DNA of 64,000 nucleotides from positions 115,631 through 179,630 of the forward strand of contig NZ_JBNAGF010000011.1 of NCBI RefSeq assembly GCF_049801055.1. The letters run 5' to 3'. The translations under genes and the position numbers were made by a program. Numbering within the stretch: position 1 is the first letter of the stretch; the number at the start of each line of letters is the position of its first letter. Below the pieces are notes generated by a model. That model did no database searches, was not told the DNA's origin, and worked only from the letters and a program-made list of their open reading frames with translations. Positions 35,080-43,921 of this stretch are shown piece by piece. The DNA is from JBNAGF01 sp049801055 (GTDB lineage Bacteria > Pseudomonadota > Alphaproteobacteria > Rhodobacterales > Rhodobacteraceae).

Positions 35080-35991
35080 ATGAGCACGCCCCGCCGATTT
35101 CTGCCCTCGATTCCCGCCTTGCGCGCGCTCGAAGCGGTCGACCGCTTGGGTTCGGCATCGGCCGCGGCCGAGGAACTGTCTTTGACACAAGGCGCTGTCA
35201 GCCGCCAGTTGCAGGCGCTGGAGGCGCAGATGGGCGTAGAGATGATTTCGCGCGATCGCAAGAAATTGTCGCTGACACCCGCCGCTCAGGCATATGTTGC
35301 CGAAATCCGCCAAGCTCTGGGACAGATCGCCAATGCTTCGCTTCGATTGCAGGTCGCGCCACTCGGCGGCACACTCAACCTTGCGATCCTGCCGGCCTTT
35401 GGGATGCGGTGGCTCATGCCACGGCTACCCGAGTTCTCCCGCCTTCATCCGGACGTGACACTAAACATGTCGACTCGACTTCGCCCGTTCAACTTTGGCT
35501 CGGAACATTTTGATGCTGCTTTGCATTTTGGTGATCCAGACTGGCCGGGAACGGATCGGATGCTGCTCAGGAACGAGCAGGTTCTGCCAGTCTGCGCGCC
35601 TGGTCTGCTGCCCGATGGCCTGCCTGTTTCACCACGGGAATTGCTGGACCTTCCGCTTTTGCATATCGAAACGCGCCCGTCCGCCTGGCAGGACTGGTTC
35701 CGGCTAAATGATATTGAACTGCCACGCCCTCTGACAGGCACGATGTATGATCAATTCGCAACCATTACCCACGCCGCACAGCATGGGTTGGGGATTGCGC
35801 TGATGCCCGACTATCTGGTCGAGCAGGATCTGGCGACCGGGCGACTTGTCCCGGCCTGTGGACCGGCGGTGGAAACTGGCGGCAGCTACTATCTGGTGTG
35901 GCCGATCAACAAGGCGCGCGACCCTGCTCTGCACACCTTTCGCGACTGGCTGGCCACTCAGGCACAGCCAGAGGACCCGCTGCCGCGCTGA
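35080..35991 (+). CDS. LysR-family transcription regulator of gcdH (GcvA-like)
   Basis: A 303-residue regulator: N-terminal winged helix ('LGSASAAAEELSLTQGAVSRQLQALEAQMGVEMI', core 'ELSLTQGAVSRQLQALE' near residues 33-49) and a substrate-binding-type effector domain ('ILPAFGMRWLMPRLPEF'). The sequence is close to the GcvA/gcdR subgroup often beside glutaryl-CoA dehydrogenase. The ATG at 35080 gives a standard length; upstream in-frame extension has no ribosome site. By position it controls gcdH, perhaps in response to glutarate or glutaryl-CoA. Confidence 0.9.
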   Translation: MSTPRRFLPSIPALRALEAVDRLGSASAAAEELSLTQGAVSRQLQALEAQMGVEMISRDRKKLSLTPAAQAYVAEIRQALGQIANASLRLQVAPLGGTLNLAILPAFGMRWLMPRLPEFSRLHPDVTLNMSTRLRPFNFGSEHFDAALHFGDPDWPGTDRMLLRNEQVLPVCAPGLLPDGLPVSPRELLDLPLLHIETRPSAWQDWFRLNDIELPRPLTGTMYDQFATITHAAQHGLGIALMPDYLVEQDLATGRLVPACGPAVETGGSYYLVWPINKARDPALHTFRDWLATQAQPEDPLPR

Positions 35992-35994
35992 CAC

Positions 35995-36010
35995 ACCGGC
36001 TTGCGCCGGT
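35995..36010. terminator. Short hairpin between convergent LysR and phoB genes
   Basis: ACCGGC-TTGC-GCCGGT: 6-base arms with a 4-base loop, directly after the LysR stop and before the phoB stop. No T-run on either side, so terminator function is uncertain. Confidence 0.35.
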
Positions 36011-36025
36011 CGCTGACGCGCCAAT

Positions 36026-36715
36026 TCAGCCGATAGAATAGCCAGCGCCGCGAACCGTTCGCAACGGATCGCTGCCGCCGTCCCGGGTCAGTGCTTTGCG
36101 CAAGCGTCCGACATGGACGTCAACAGTGCGGGTGTCGACATAGATGTCGCGGCCCCAGACCCGATCCAGCAATTGCTCGCGGCTCCAGACCCGGCCCGGT
36201 TTTTCCATGAAGGTCGACAGAAGGCGGAACTCGGTCGGGCCGAGCTTTATCGGCGTTCCGGCGCGTGTGACCCTGTAGGTCTCAGCATCCAGCACGATAT
36301 CTTCGAACTCGAGCCGTTGCCCAACCGACGACGGACGGACCCGGCGCAACTGGTTGCGCACCCGCGCCATGAGTTCGGCTACGGAGTAAGGTTTCACCAC
36401 GTAGTCATCGGCCCCGGTTTCCAGACCGCGGACCCTGTCCACCTCTTCGGAGCGGGCAGACAGCATGATGATCGGGATGGCTCGGGTTTCCGGGCGTGTC
36501 TTGAGCTGGCGGCAGACCTCTATGCCGCTCAGGTTGGGCATCATCCAGTCAAGTACGATGACGTCCGGCGCTTCTTCGGCCACCAGCAGCAGGGCTTCTT
36601 CGCCGTTCTCGGCCTTTAGAACCCTCAATCCTTCGGCTTCGAGGTTGTAGGACAGAACCTCGCGCTGGGCCAGCTCATCCTCGACGACAAGAATGGTCGG
36701 TTGGTCCGCGGACAT
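36026..36715 (-). CDS. phoB: Phosphate regulon response regulator PhoB
   Basis: A 229-residue OmpR-type response regulator. The receiver domain has acidic residues in 'VVEDE' (10-14), the phosphate-accepting Asp56 in 'VIVLDWMMP' and Lys in 'YVVKPYS'. The C-terminal winged helix includes 'TEFRLLSTFMEKPGRVWSREQLLDRVWGRDIYVDTRTVDVHVGRLRKAL' (core 'RTVDVHVGRLRKAL'). When phosphorylated by PhoR it binds Pho boxes such as that before pstS. It is the last gene of the pst-phoU-phoB run, 12 bases after phoU. Confidence 0.95.
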   Translation of the reverse strand: MSADQPTILVVEDELAQREVLSYNLEAEGLRVLKAENGEEALLLVAEEAPDVIVLDWMMPNLSGIEVCRQLKTRPETRAIPIIMLSARSEEVDRVRGLETGADDYVVKPYSVAELMARVRNQLRRVRPSSVGQRLEFEDIVLDAETYRVTRAGTPIKLGPTEFRLLSTFMEKPGRVWSREQLLDRVWGRDIYVDTRTVDVHVGRLRKALTRDGGSDPLRTVRGAGYSIG

Positions 36716-36727
36716 GCGCTTGGATCC

Positions 36728-37441
36728 TCAGAGGCTGGTCGAGGTGACGTCCGCCTTCGGACGCTCCTCGGTCGGGCGTTCGCCGGTTACGAGGTAGACA
36801 ACCTGCTCGGCAATGGCCGTTACATGATCTCCCATGCGCTCGACATTCTTGGCGATGAAATGCAGATGCATGCAGGTGGTGATCGACCGGGGATCTTCGG
36901 CCATAAAGGTCAGGAACTCGCGGAACAACGCATTGTACATCTGGTCGACGTCATGGTCGCGCTCAATCACGTCGGCGGCAAGTTCGGCATCGCGCTGAAC
37001 ATAGGCATCGAGCGCATCCTTGAGCATCCGCTCCACTTCACGGGCCATGCGGCGCAGGGATGCCGCACTGTCGTTGACCGGATTGGATGCTGCTATCACG
37101 GTGGTTCGCTTGGCGATGTTCTTGGCATAATCGCCGATCCTTTCAAGGTTGGACGAAACCTTCATCACCGACAGAACCAGCCGCAGATCGCCTGCCGTGG
37201 GCGCACGCAAGGCGATCAGACGGGCAGTTTCCTCGGTGATCAACTCGTCCAGCGCGTCGATGGCAGCATCCCCGTCGCGCACCTGTTGCGCCAGTTCCCG
37301 ATCCCGGGTTTCCAGCGATCTGGCAGCATTCGTGATGGCTGTCTCAACCAGTCCGCCCATTTTCATGATATGGGCCTGGATCCCCTCCAGATCCCGGTCA
37401 TAGCTGGAGGTGATGTGCTTTTCGGTGCTGATATCGTTCAT
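36728..37441 (-). CDS. phoU: Phosphate transport system regulator PhoU
   Basis: A 237-residue all-helical protein with two PhoU repeats: 'DLEGIQAHIMKMGGLVETAI' near residues 17-36 and 'RMGDHVTAIAEQVVYLVTGE' near 207. The metal-binding stretch 'ERIGDYAKNIAK' is seen near 105. PhoU restrains PhoR signalling and Pst activity when phosphate is plentiful. It lies two bases after pstB. Confidence 0.95.
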   Translation of the reverse strand: MNDISTEKHITSSYDRDLEGIQAHIMKMGGLVETAITNAARSLETRDRELAQQVRDGDAAIDALDELITEETARLIALRAPTAGDLRLVLSVMKVSSNLERIGDYAKNIAKRTTVIAASNPVNDSAASLRRMAREVERMLKDALDAYVQRDAELAADVIERDHDVDQMYNALFREFLTFMAEDPRSITTCMHLHFIAKNVERMGDHVTAIAEQVVYLVTGERPTEERPKADVTSTSL

Positions 37442-37443
37442 GG

Positions 37444-38241
37444 TCAGCCGATCCGTCCTGTGATGTAGCTTTCGGTGCGCGGGTCGATGGGATTGGTGAA
37501 GATCTGGCCGGTTTCGCCAAACTCGACCAGTTTCCCAAGATGGAAAAACGCTGTCTTTCGGCTGACCCGCGCCGCCTGCTGCATGGAATGGGTAACGATG
37601 ACCACCGAAAAGTTCTGCCGCAATTCATCGATCAGTTCTTCGACCTGCGCGGTGGCGATCGGATCAAGCGCCGAACAGGGCTCATCCATCAGCAGAACTT
37701 CGGGTTCGGTCGCCACTGCGCGAGCGATGCACAGTCTCTGCTGCTGGCCGCCAGACAAGCCGGTTCCGGGTGCGTCGAGCCGGTCCTTTACCTCGTCCCA
37801 GAGAGCACCGCGGCGCAGAGACCGCTCGACAATATCATCAAGCTCGGACCGGTTGCGGGCCAGTCCGTGAATACGTGGGCCATAGGCAACGTTATCATAG
37901 ATCGACTTGGGGAACGGGTTGGGTTTCTGGAACACCATGCCCACCTTGGCCCGCAATTGCACCGGATCGACGCGCTTGTCATAGATGTTCTCGCCGTCAA
38001 GCAGGATCGCGCCCTCGACCCGGCAGGATGCGATGGTGTCGTTCATCCGGTTGAGTGTCCGCAGAAAGGTGGATTTGCCACAGCCTGACGGGCCGATGAA
38101 GGCGGTTACCGTGCGATCCTCGATCTCGACATTCACATCCTGGATCGCGTGGGTGTCGCCATAGTGAACCTGAACCCCTCGGGCCGAGATCTTGGCAGTC
38201 TGTGTTTCCACGAATTTGTCCACCCCAGTCATCACATTCAT
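37444..38241 (-). CDS. pstB: Phosphate ABC transporter ATP-binding protein PstB
   Basis: A 265-residue ATPase: Walker A 'GPSGCGKST' near residue 48, 'NPFPKSIYDNVAYGPRIHG' characteristic of PstB, signature 'LSGGQQQRLCIARAV' near 160, Walker B 'VLLMDEPCSALDP' and the switch 'IVTHSMQQAARVSRKTAFF' (core 'VTHSMQQAARVS'). The start at 38241 has AAGGGG seven bases upstream; the reading to 38271 does not. It powers PstCA. Confidence 0.96.
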   Translation of the reverse strand: MNVMTGVDKFVETQTAKISARGVQVHYGDTHAIQDVNVEIEDRTVTAFIGPSGCGKSTFLRTLNRMNDTIASCRVEGAILLDGENIYDKRVDPVQLRAKVGMVFQKPNPFPKSIYDNVAYGPRIHGLARNRSELDDIVERSLRRGALWDEVKDRLDAPGTGLSGGQQQRLCIARAVATEPEVLLMDEPCSALDPIATAQVEELIDELRQNFSVVIVTHSMQQAARVSRKTAFFHLGKLVEFGETGQIFTNPIDPRTESYITGRIG

Positions 38242-38254
38242 TGCGTTGCCCCTT

Positions 38255-39604
38255 TCACCAGCGGCGTTCAAAGCGGCGGCGCAACAGCACTGCCACTGTG
38301 TTCATTGTTACCAGAAAAACAAGCAGGATGATGATCCCGCCCCAAGCGCGTTCATAAAAGGCCGGATCGGCCCGCTTGGCCCATTCATAGATTTGCGCCG
38401 GCATGGCCGAGTTCGGTGCCAGCAGGCCGCTGGCCACGCTGTCCGGTGCGTTCGACGCGATGAAACCGACCATTCCGATCAACAATAGCGGTGCGGTTTC
38501 TCCTAGTGCCTGCGCCAAACCTATGATCGTGCCGGTCAGGATGCCGGGCGCGGCGAGCGGCAGGACGTGGTGAAACACCGACTGCATTCTGGAGGCACCC
38601 ACACCAAGCGCCGCATCCCGGATCGACGGAGGTACTGCCTTGAGCGCCGCACGGGTCGAAATGATGATCGTCGGCAGCGTCATCAGGGTCAGCACCAACC
38701 CGCCCACCAGCGGGGCCGACATCGGCAGGTGCATGTAGTTGATAAAGACCGCCAGCCCGAGGATGCCGAACACAATCGACGGCACCGCCGCCAGATTGGC
38801 GATATTGACCTCGATCACATCCGTAATCCAGTTTTTTGGTGCGAATTCCTCGAGATAGATCGAGGCGGCCACTCCAATCGGCAGCGCCAGGGCCAGAACC
38901 ACCAGCATCATGAACAGCGATCCGATCATGGCAACCCCGATCCCGGCCGCCTCGGGGCGCTGATCCGAGGCATCTGCGCCGAATATGAAATCGGGATTGA
39001 AGCTCTTGCTGACAACGCCGGCGGAGACCAACTGGTCCACGAAATCAAGCTGGTCTGGGGTGATCGACTTGTCATTGGCGATGCTTTCGCGGCTGACACG
39101 GCCTTTGAGGTATCCATCGACACGGGAATTGGCGAGAAAGCGGAACGTGACCGTCTCGCCAATCCGGTCGGGATGCTCAATCACGTAGCTGCGCAACTGG
39201 GCCGCCGCGCTTTTGGACAGGATCTTGGCCTGCTCCTTGGGCTTGAGATCGCTTTCAATCCCAAGCGCGTCGATCCTGCTGGCAAACGCGTTTTTGATCA
39301 GCGGCGCATACCCGAAGGTCGTGACCTTCTTGATCTCGTCGAGATCCCGGTTGCCGGTCTTGTCGAGCTTGGTTTCCAGCAATTCGACATCCAATGTCAC
39401 AAAAGTCTGGCTATAGGCACCGGCACCTTTGCTGACGATCGTCCAGATCAGAACCAGCAGCATCAGCAAGCCGATGGCAACCGCGCAAATTCCATATACC
39501 CGGAACCGGGCCTCGGCCGCATTGCGCTGCCGGGTCCGGTCACTTTGCTGCAGCAGGGATCCGGAACGCCGTGCAGGGCGCGGCGACTGGCTGATATCGG
39601 TCAT
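38255..39604 (-). CDS. pstA: Phosphate ABC transporter permease PstA
   Basis: A 449-residue permease, longer than the E. coli protein of about 296 because of a first membrane segment near residues 34-58 followed by a large periplasmic insert (about 60-215). The permease core carries 'EEFAPKNWITDVIEVNIANLAAVPSIVFGILGLAVF' (core 'VNIANLAAVPSIVFGILGL') and 'ALGVGASRMQSVFHHVLPLAAPGILTG' (core 'LGVGASRMQSVFHHVLP'). This long form is usual in alphaproteobacteria. It begins by an ATGA overlap with pstC. Confidence 0.94.
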   Translation of the reverse strand: MTDISQSPRPARRSGSLLQQSDRTRQRNAAEARFRVYGICAVAIGLLMLLVLIWTIVSKGAGAYSQTFVTLDVELLETKLDKTGNRDLDEIKKVTTFGYAPLIKNAFASRIDALGIESDLKPKEQAKILSKSAAAQLRSYVIEHPDRIGETVTFRFLANSRVDGYLKGRVSRESIANDKSITPDQLDFVDQLVSAGVVSKSFNPDFIFGADASDQRPEAAGIGVAMIGSLFMMLVVLALALPIGVAASIYLEEFAPKNWITDVIEVNIANLAAVPSIVFGILGLAVFINYMHLPMSAPLVGGLVLTLMTLPTIIISTRAALKAVPPSIRDAALGVGASRMQSVFHHVLPLAAPGILTGTIIGLAQALGETAPLLLIGMVGFIASNAPDSVASGLLAPNSAMPAQIYEWAKRADPAFYERAWGGIIILLVFLVTMNTVAVLLRRRFERRW

Positions 39605-41073
39605 TCATACTGCTCCCGGTAGGTGCGCACGATGTAGAGCGCCAGCACATTCAACCCCAGCGTCAGCACGAAGAGCGTCAGCCCCAAGGCAAAGGCCACG
39701 AGTGTTTCGGGGCTGGAAAAATCGGTGTCGCCTGTCAGTTGGCTGACGATACGGGTGGTGATGGTGGTCATCGAGTCGAGCGGGTTGAGCGAAAATTTGG
39801 CAATCGCCCCTGCCCCCATGACAACGATCATGGTTTCACCGATGGCCCGGCTGGCGGCCAGAAGCACGGCGCCCACAATGCCCGGCAACGCCGCGGGCAG
39901 AACGACCTGCCGCACGGTCTCGGACCGGGTCGCGCCCAGCCCCAGCGAGCCATCGCGCATCGATTGGGGAACCGCGTTGATGATGTCATCGCTGAGCGAT
40001 GACACAAACGGGATGAGCATGATCCCCATGACCAACCCTGCGGTTAGAACCGATGTCGCGCCAGCCATCCACTCAACGCCCAGAAACCCGCCTTTGGCAA
40101 AGACCTTCGCCAGCATCGGCCCGACCGTCAGCAGGGCAAACAGGCCGTACACAATGGTCGGGATGCCGGCGAGGATCTCCAGAAGCGGCTTTGCAAGGGC
40201 TCTTGTTGCCCGGCTGGCATATTCACTCAGATAGATGGCCGCAAAAAGACCGACCGGCACCGCGACCAGCAGCGCGACGAACGAGATGTAAAGCGTGCCC
40301 CACAACAAAGGCAGGATCGAAAGCTCTGAATCGCCTCTGAAATTCGGCGCCCAGGTCGAGCCAAAGAAGAAGTCCTTCCAGTCATGCAGGCGAAAGAAAC
40401 CGGTCGTCTCGAAGAACATTGACAGGACAATGCCGATCGTCGTGAAAATGGCCAGTAAGGCGGCAAGCAGCAGCAGGGCCAGCACACCGGCTTCAACCAC
40501 ATTGCGGGCTCTGAAGTCCTTGTGACTTCGTGATAGTGACCAGAACAGCCCCGCAACGGCCAAGCCGAGCACGATAGCCTGCATGGCCCGCGTTCCAGTG
40601 GAGGTCAGCGCCCGGTATCGCTGAGCCGCGTTCAAAACATCTGGCTGCACATCTGCCCCGAGCGCAACGCCGACCCCTCCAAGCAGGGCCCGCAGGTCGG
40701 TCCTTTCGGCGTCCAGCGCTTCGGCGTCCTGCGAGCTGAGAGCTCCACGGGACACGGCAAGGTCCAACCCGTCGGCCACGCGCCGAACTTCGGTCATCAC
40801 GAGGCGTCCGCCCGCGACATCTGGGGCCGTCGCCGTGGATAGCCCATTGAAAACCTGACGGTCGATGAGCACCGGCTGCACCAAGAGCCAGACGGCCAGC
40901 ACAAACAGGGCCGGCACCAGAACGCTCATTGCGGAATGGAGTCCGTAGTAGACCGGCAGAGAATGCAGTTCCCGGACATCTCCTCCTGCACTGGCAAGTG
41001 CACGGGTCCGCCCAAGGTGGTAACCTGCCGCAGCAAGTCCCATCAGACAGATTGCAAGCCACAAGGTTGGCAT
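39601..41073 (-). CDS. pstC: Phosphate ABC transporter permease PstC
   Basis: A 490-residue permease with two extra N-terminal membrane segments and a periplasmic insert, again the long alphaproteobacterial form. The core has 'FAAIYLSEYASRATRALAKPLLEILAGIPTIVYGLFALL' (part: 'KPLLEILAGIPTIVYGLFA') and 'LGLGATRSETVRQVVLPAALPGI'. The start at 41073 follows GGAG by six bases. It is separated from pstS by an 86-base gap that contains a strong hairpin. Confidence 0.94.
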   Translation of the reverse strand: MPTLWLAICLMGLAAAGYHLGRTRALASAGGDVRELHSLPVYYGLHSAMSVLVPALFVLAVWLLVQPVLIDRQVFNGLSTATAPDVAGGRLVMTEVRRVADGLDLAVSRGALSSQDAEALDAERTDLRALLGGVGVALGADVQPDVLNAAQRYRALTSTGTRAMQAIVLGLAVAGLFWSLSRSHKDFRARNVVEAGVLALLLLAALLAIFTTIGIVLSMFFETTGFFRLHDWKDFFFGSTWAPNFRGDSELSILPLLWGTLYISFVALLVAVPVGLFAAIYLSEYASRATRALAKPLLEILAGIPTIVYGLFALLTVGPMLAKVFAKGGFLGVEWMAGATSVLTAGLVMGIMLIPFVSSLSDDIINAVPQSMRDGSLGLGATRSETVRQVVLPAALPGIVGAVLLAASRAIGETMIVVMGAGAIAKFSLNPLDSMTTITTRIVSQLTGDTDFSSPETLVAFALGLTLFVLTLGLNVLALYIVRTYREQYE

Positions 41074-41105
41074 TAAAGGCTCCGATGAATGTGGGTCAAA
41101 CAAAG

Positions 41106-41134
41106 GGCCGGGGTGGCATGTTACCGCCCCGGCC
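41106..41134 (-). terminator. Hairpin between pstS and pstC
   Basis: 11-base stem GGCCGGGGTGG / CCGCCCCGGCC (one G-U pair) with a 7-base loop, 26 bases after the pstS stop. On the transcribed strand it is followed by a broken T-run (CTTTGTTTG). It probably ends part of the transcripts so that PstS is made in excess over the membrane parts. Confidence 0.7.
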
Positions 41135-41159
41135 GGGTTTCATCAGGTGAGCAAGCGGG

Positions 41160-42215
41160 TCACGAATTGCCGCCCATGGCGGTTTCGTCGGAAACAACCG
41201 ACTGGGTGTCGCTCAACTCGGGATCGGCAACCAGCCCATATTCCGCGAGCGGCCCGTCGGCCCCTGCGATCTCGTCCGCAACAAAGAACTCTGCAAATTC
41301 CTTCAGACCGGGGATCACGCCGATATGCGCCTTCTTCACGTAAAAGAACAGCGGGCGCGACACCGGGTAGTCACCGCTTGCGATCGTATCCGTCGAGGGA
41401 ACCACGCCTGACATGGTCGCCACCTGCAACTTGTCGGTATTGTTCTCGTAGAAGGCCAGCCCAAAGACACCGATACCATCCGTGTTGCTGTCAATCCGCG
41501 CCAGCGTTTCAGTATAGTCGCCGTCAATATCCACCGATTTGCCATCCGTGCGCAGCGCGATACAGGCCTTTTCGGCGGCCTTTTTGCGGGCCTTGTCAGT
41601 GTCGCCCTCGGCTATGGCAAGGAATGCATCATAGGCACCAGTAACCTCGCATCCGGCAAGAACAACCTTGTCCTCGAACACTTCTCGAGTGCCGTGCTTG
41701 GTTCCGGGAACAAAGGCCTGGATGTCGACCTGCGGGAATTCCGCATTGACGTCCGCCCATGTGGTATTCGGGTTTTCCACCAACTGACCGTCCACCAACA
41801 CCTTGTCGGACAAGGCAAGGAACCAGTCGGCGGGTGTGAACGCATAAGACGCAGCGCCGATATCCGAGGCGAAGACGATCCCGTCATACCCGATCCGGAC
41901 CTCGATGATCTCTGACACGCCCTTGTCGACGCAGGCCTTCAACTCGTTTTCCTTGATCCGACGCGATGAGTTCGCGATGTCGATGGTGTTTTCGCCAACC
42001 CCTTCGCAGAACCGCTTGAGCCCCGCAGACGATCCGCCGGATTCGATCACCGGCGTCGGGAAGTCGAAGTTTTCACCGAATGCCTCGGCGACGATCGACG
42101 CATAGGGCAGAACGGTTGACGAGCCGGCAACCTGAACCTGGTCACGTGCGAAGGCACTGGTGGCCGAAAGGGCAGAAATCGCCAGAACGGACGCGGTCAG
42201 TTTCACAAAAGACAT
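41160..42215 (-). CDS. pstS: Phosphate ABC transporter substrate-binding protein PstS
   Basis: A 351-residue periplasmic phosphate-binding protein. A signal peptide (residues 1-23, 'VLAISALSATSAFA') precedes 'VQVAGSSTVLPYASIVAEAF' (phosphate-contacting SST), 'VIESGGSSAGLKRFCEGVGENTIDIANSSRRI' (part: 'ESGGSSAGLKRFCEG') and 'FVPGTKHGTREVF'. It is the first gene of the pst operon and has a Pho box upstream. Confidence 0.95.
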   Translation of the reverse strand: MSFVKLTASVLAISALSATSAFARDQVQVAGSSTVLPYASIVAEAFGENFDFPTPVIESGGSSAGLKRFCEGVGENTIDIANSSRRIKENELKACVDKGVSEIIEVRIGYDGIVFASDIGAASYAFTPADWFLALSDKVLVDGQLVENPNTTWADVNAEFPQVDIQAFVPGTKHGTREVFEDKVVLAGCEVTGAYDAFLAIAEGDTDKARKKAAEKACIALRTDGKSVDIDGDYTETLARIDSNTDGIGVFGLAFYENNTDKLQVATMSGVVPSTDTIASGDYPVSRPLFFYVKKAHIGVIPGLKEFAEFFVADEIAGADGPLAEYGLVADPELSDTQSVVSDETAMGGNS

Positions 42216-42294
42216 GCGGTGTCTCCTTGATAAGAACAGTCGGTGACCACCTTCGGGTGATCTCGACCTATCTCTTATTGAGTGTGCATGTGGC

Positions 42295-42327
42295 TTTTGT
42301 GACAGCCATGTAACAGCTGTATGACAA
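42295..42327 (-). promoter_or_regulatory. Pho box with three 11-base repeats upstream of pstS
   Basis: Read on the minus strand, three 7-base PhoB half-sites lie at exact 11-base steps: TTGTCAT (42321-42327), CTGTTAC (42310-42316) and CTGTCAC (42299-42305), each followed by a 4-base spacer. Consensus is CTGTCAT. The block begins 80 bases before the pstS ATG and would take the place of a -35 element. Confidence 0.88.
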
Positions 42328-42489
42328 AGCAGGGGGGCAGCCGCTTAATTTGCAATGTCAGAAGGCGACAGGCCAGAACATCGGTGGGATCTCGAATATC
42401 TTCCCCCGGCCCGGCCGGTGAACTGAATTTCGGTGCAGGTATAGCGTTTGGAAACAGTCGAAAGCGGTCAGGAAAGCCCAGGGACGGGC

Positions 42490-42816
42490 TTAGTTCGTTC
42501 GTTCCGCATTTGACTGACGCATCATCCCGCCATGTTCTGTAACTCTTAGATTGTGCCCGTTGTTCAAAAGCTCCACATCCGCGTTTTTCAAACTGCCCTT
42601 CCAGCCAAATTCCGTGCGCGTCAACGCGGCTGTCTCCGGCTCACTCAACCGGCTCCAGATCATTTCGGTGCAATCGGCGTTCACGCCGAAATCCCCGTTA
42701 ATTCCATGACTGCTGAAGTGATAAATACCATCTGCCCACGGGCAGGTGTCCTGGGCGTAAACCGGGGCTGAGGAAAGTCCGGCACAAGCCGCGATGATGC
42801 AGACAAAACGTTTCAT
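42490..42816 (-). CDS. Small exported hypothetical protein
   Basis: A 108-residue protein with a signal peptide (residues 1-21, 'RFVCIIAACAGLSSAPVYA') and a mature part 'QDTCPWADGIYHFSSHGINGD...' with two cysteines that could pair. I do not recognise a family. GGAG lies six bases before the ATG at 42816, which supports translation. It sits between pstS and the di-heme cytochrome gene, transcribed away from the latter. Nothing shows Pho control. Confidence 0.7.
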   Translation of the reverse strand: MKRFVCIIAACAGLSSAPVYAQDTCPWADGIYHFSSHGINGDFGVNADCTEMIWSRLSEPETAALTRTEFGWKGSLKNADVELLNNGHNLRVTEHGGMMRQSNAERTN

Positions 42817-43014
42817 GGAAAACTCCGTTGACCTGTCGATACCGCTCAAACCTAGACCAGCGCAAAATGGCGTTCCAGTCACATTCCCGATGGCAATCCG
42901 CAAATCCAAACGCTGCACCCGGCCAAGGTCCAGCTGACACCTGGGCCAAAACCTCTATGAGATTTGCAGGTTTTTCGCGTATTCTCGACGGATTCAGAAA
43001 AAGGGGAGGTGAAA

Positions 43015-43851
43015 ATGAAGTTCTTAGTAACAGCAATTGTCGCGTCTTTTTTTGCCGGCATCGCGTCGGCAGAAGTATCTGTAAAACGTGGAGAATATTT
43101 GGTCAGGGGGCCGGCTGGATGCGGAAACTGTCACACACCGCAAACACCGAACGGACCTGACATGGCGAATGAATTCGGCGGTTTCATGGTCGAAAAAAAC
43201 CCTGCGTTCGAGGCGTGGGCCGTCAATATCACACCCGGTAGCCGTGTCGCTAACTGGAGCGATGACGAGCTGGCCCGTGCTATCCGCGAAGGCATACGCC
43301 CGGATGGCTCGGTGATCGGACCGCCAATGCCGATCGGGCTCTATCGCGGGATTTCGGACGACGACCTGTATTCCATGGTTGCCTTCCTGAGGACGGTTCC
43401 CGCAAGCGCCAACACGACCCCGACCTCCACCTACAACATACCCTTACCGCCGGCCTATGGCCCGCCCGTGGACAGCGTCACTGCACCTCCTCGCGCGGCC
43501 AGTGTCGAATACGGGGCCTACCTTGCTGGTCCGGTGGCACATTGCATGGAATGTCATACGCCGATGGGTGAAACCGGACCCAAGTTCGATACACATCTCG
43601 GAGCGGGCGGTTTTGAGTTTCATGGCCCGTGGGGCACGTCGGTTTCGCCGAACTTGACGACGCATGAGCATGGGTTAGCCGGATATTCCGACGCGGATCT
43701 GAAAAAGATGATCACCACAGGGGTCCGTCCCAACGGCTCCCGGATGATGCCGCCGATGGGATATCATCACTATGCAGCCATGACCGAAGGCGATCTCGAC
43801 GCGGTCATTCTGTATCTGCGGCAATTGCCGCCGCTGCCTGATCCCAGCTGA
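43015..43851 (+). CDS. Periplasmic di-heme cytochrome c
   Basis: A 278-residue exported protein with a signal peptide (residues 1-19) and two cytochrome c domains. Heme motifs are C-G-N-C-H near residue 37 and C-M-E-C-H near 177; likely Met ligands lie in 'IGPPMPIGLYRG' and 'MMPPMGYHHYA'. The plan 'RGEYLVRGPAGCGNCHTP' is that of cytochrome subunits of periplasmic dehydrogenases, but no dehydrogenase gene is adjacent. GGGGAGG seven bases before the ATG fixes the start. It stands alone between the pst operon and phoR. Confidence 0.88.
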   Translation: MKFLVTAIVASFFAGIASAEVSVKRGEYLVRGPAGCGNCHTPQTPNGPDMANEFGGFMVEKNPAFEAWAVNITPGSRVANWSDDELARAIREGIRPDGSVIGPPMPIGLYRGISDDDLYSMVAFLRTVPASANTTPTSTYNIPLPPAYGPPVDSVTAPPRAASVEYGAYLAGPVAHCMECHTPMGETGPKFDTHLGAGGFEFHGPWGTSVSPNLTTHEHGLAGYSDADLKKMITTGVRPNGSRMMPPMGYHHYAAMTEGDLDAVILYLRQLPPLPDPS

Positions 43852-43921
43852 TCGCAAGCCGCAAGGCGGTGCCGAAACTCGGTCGATACCTACCCGGTCC
43901 GGCCGAGCCGCTCAAACCACG

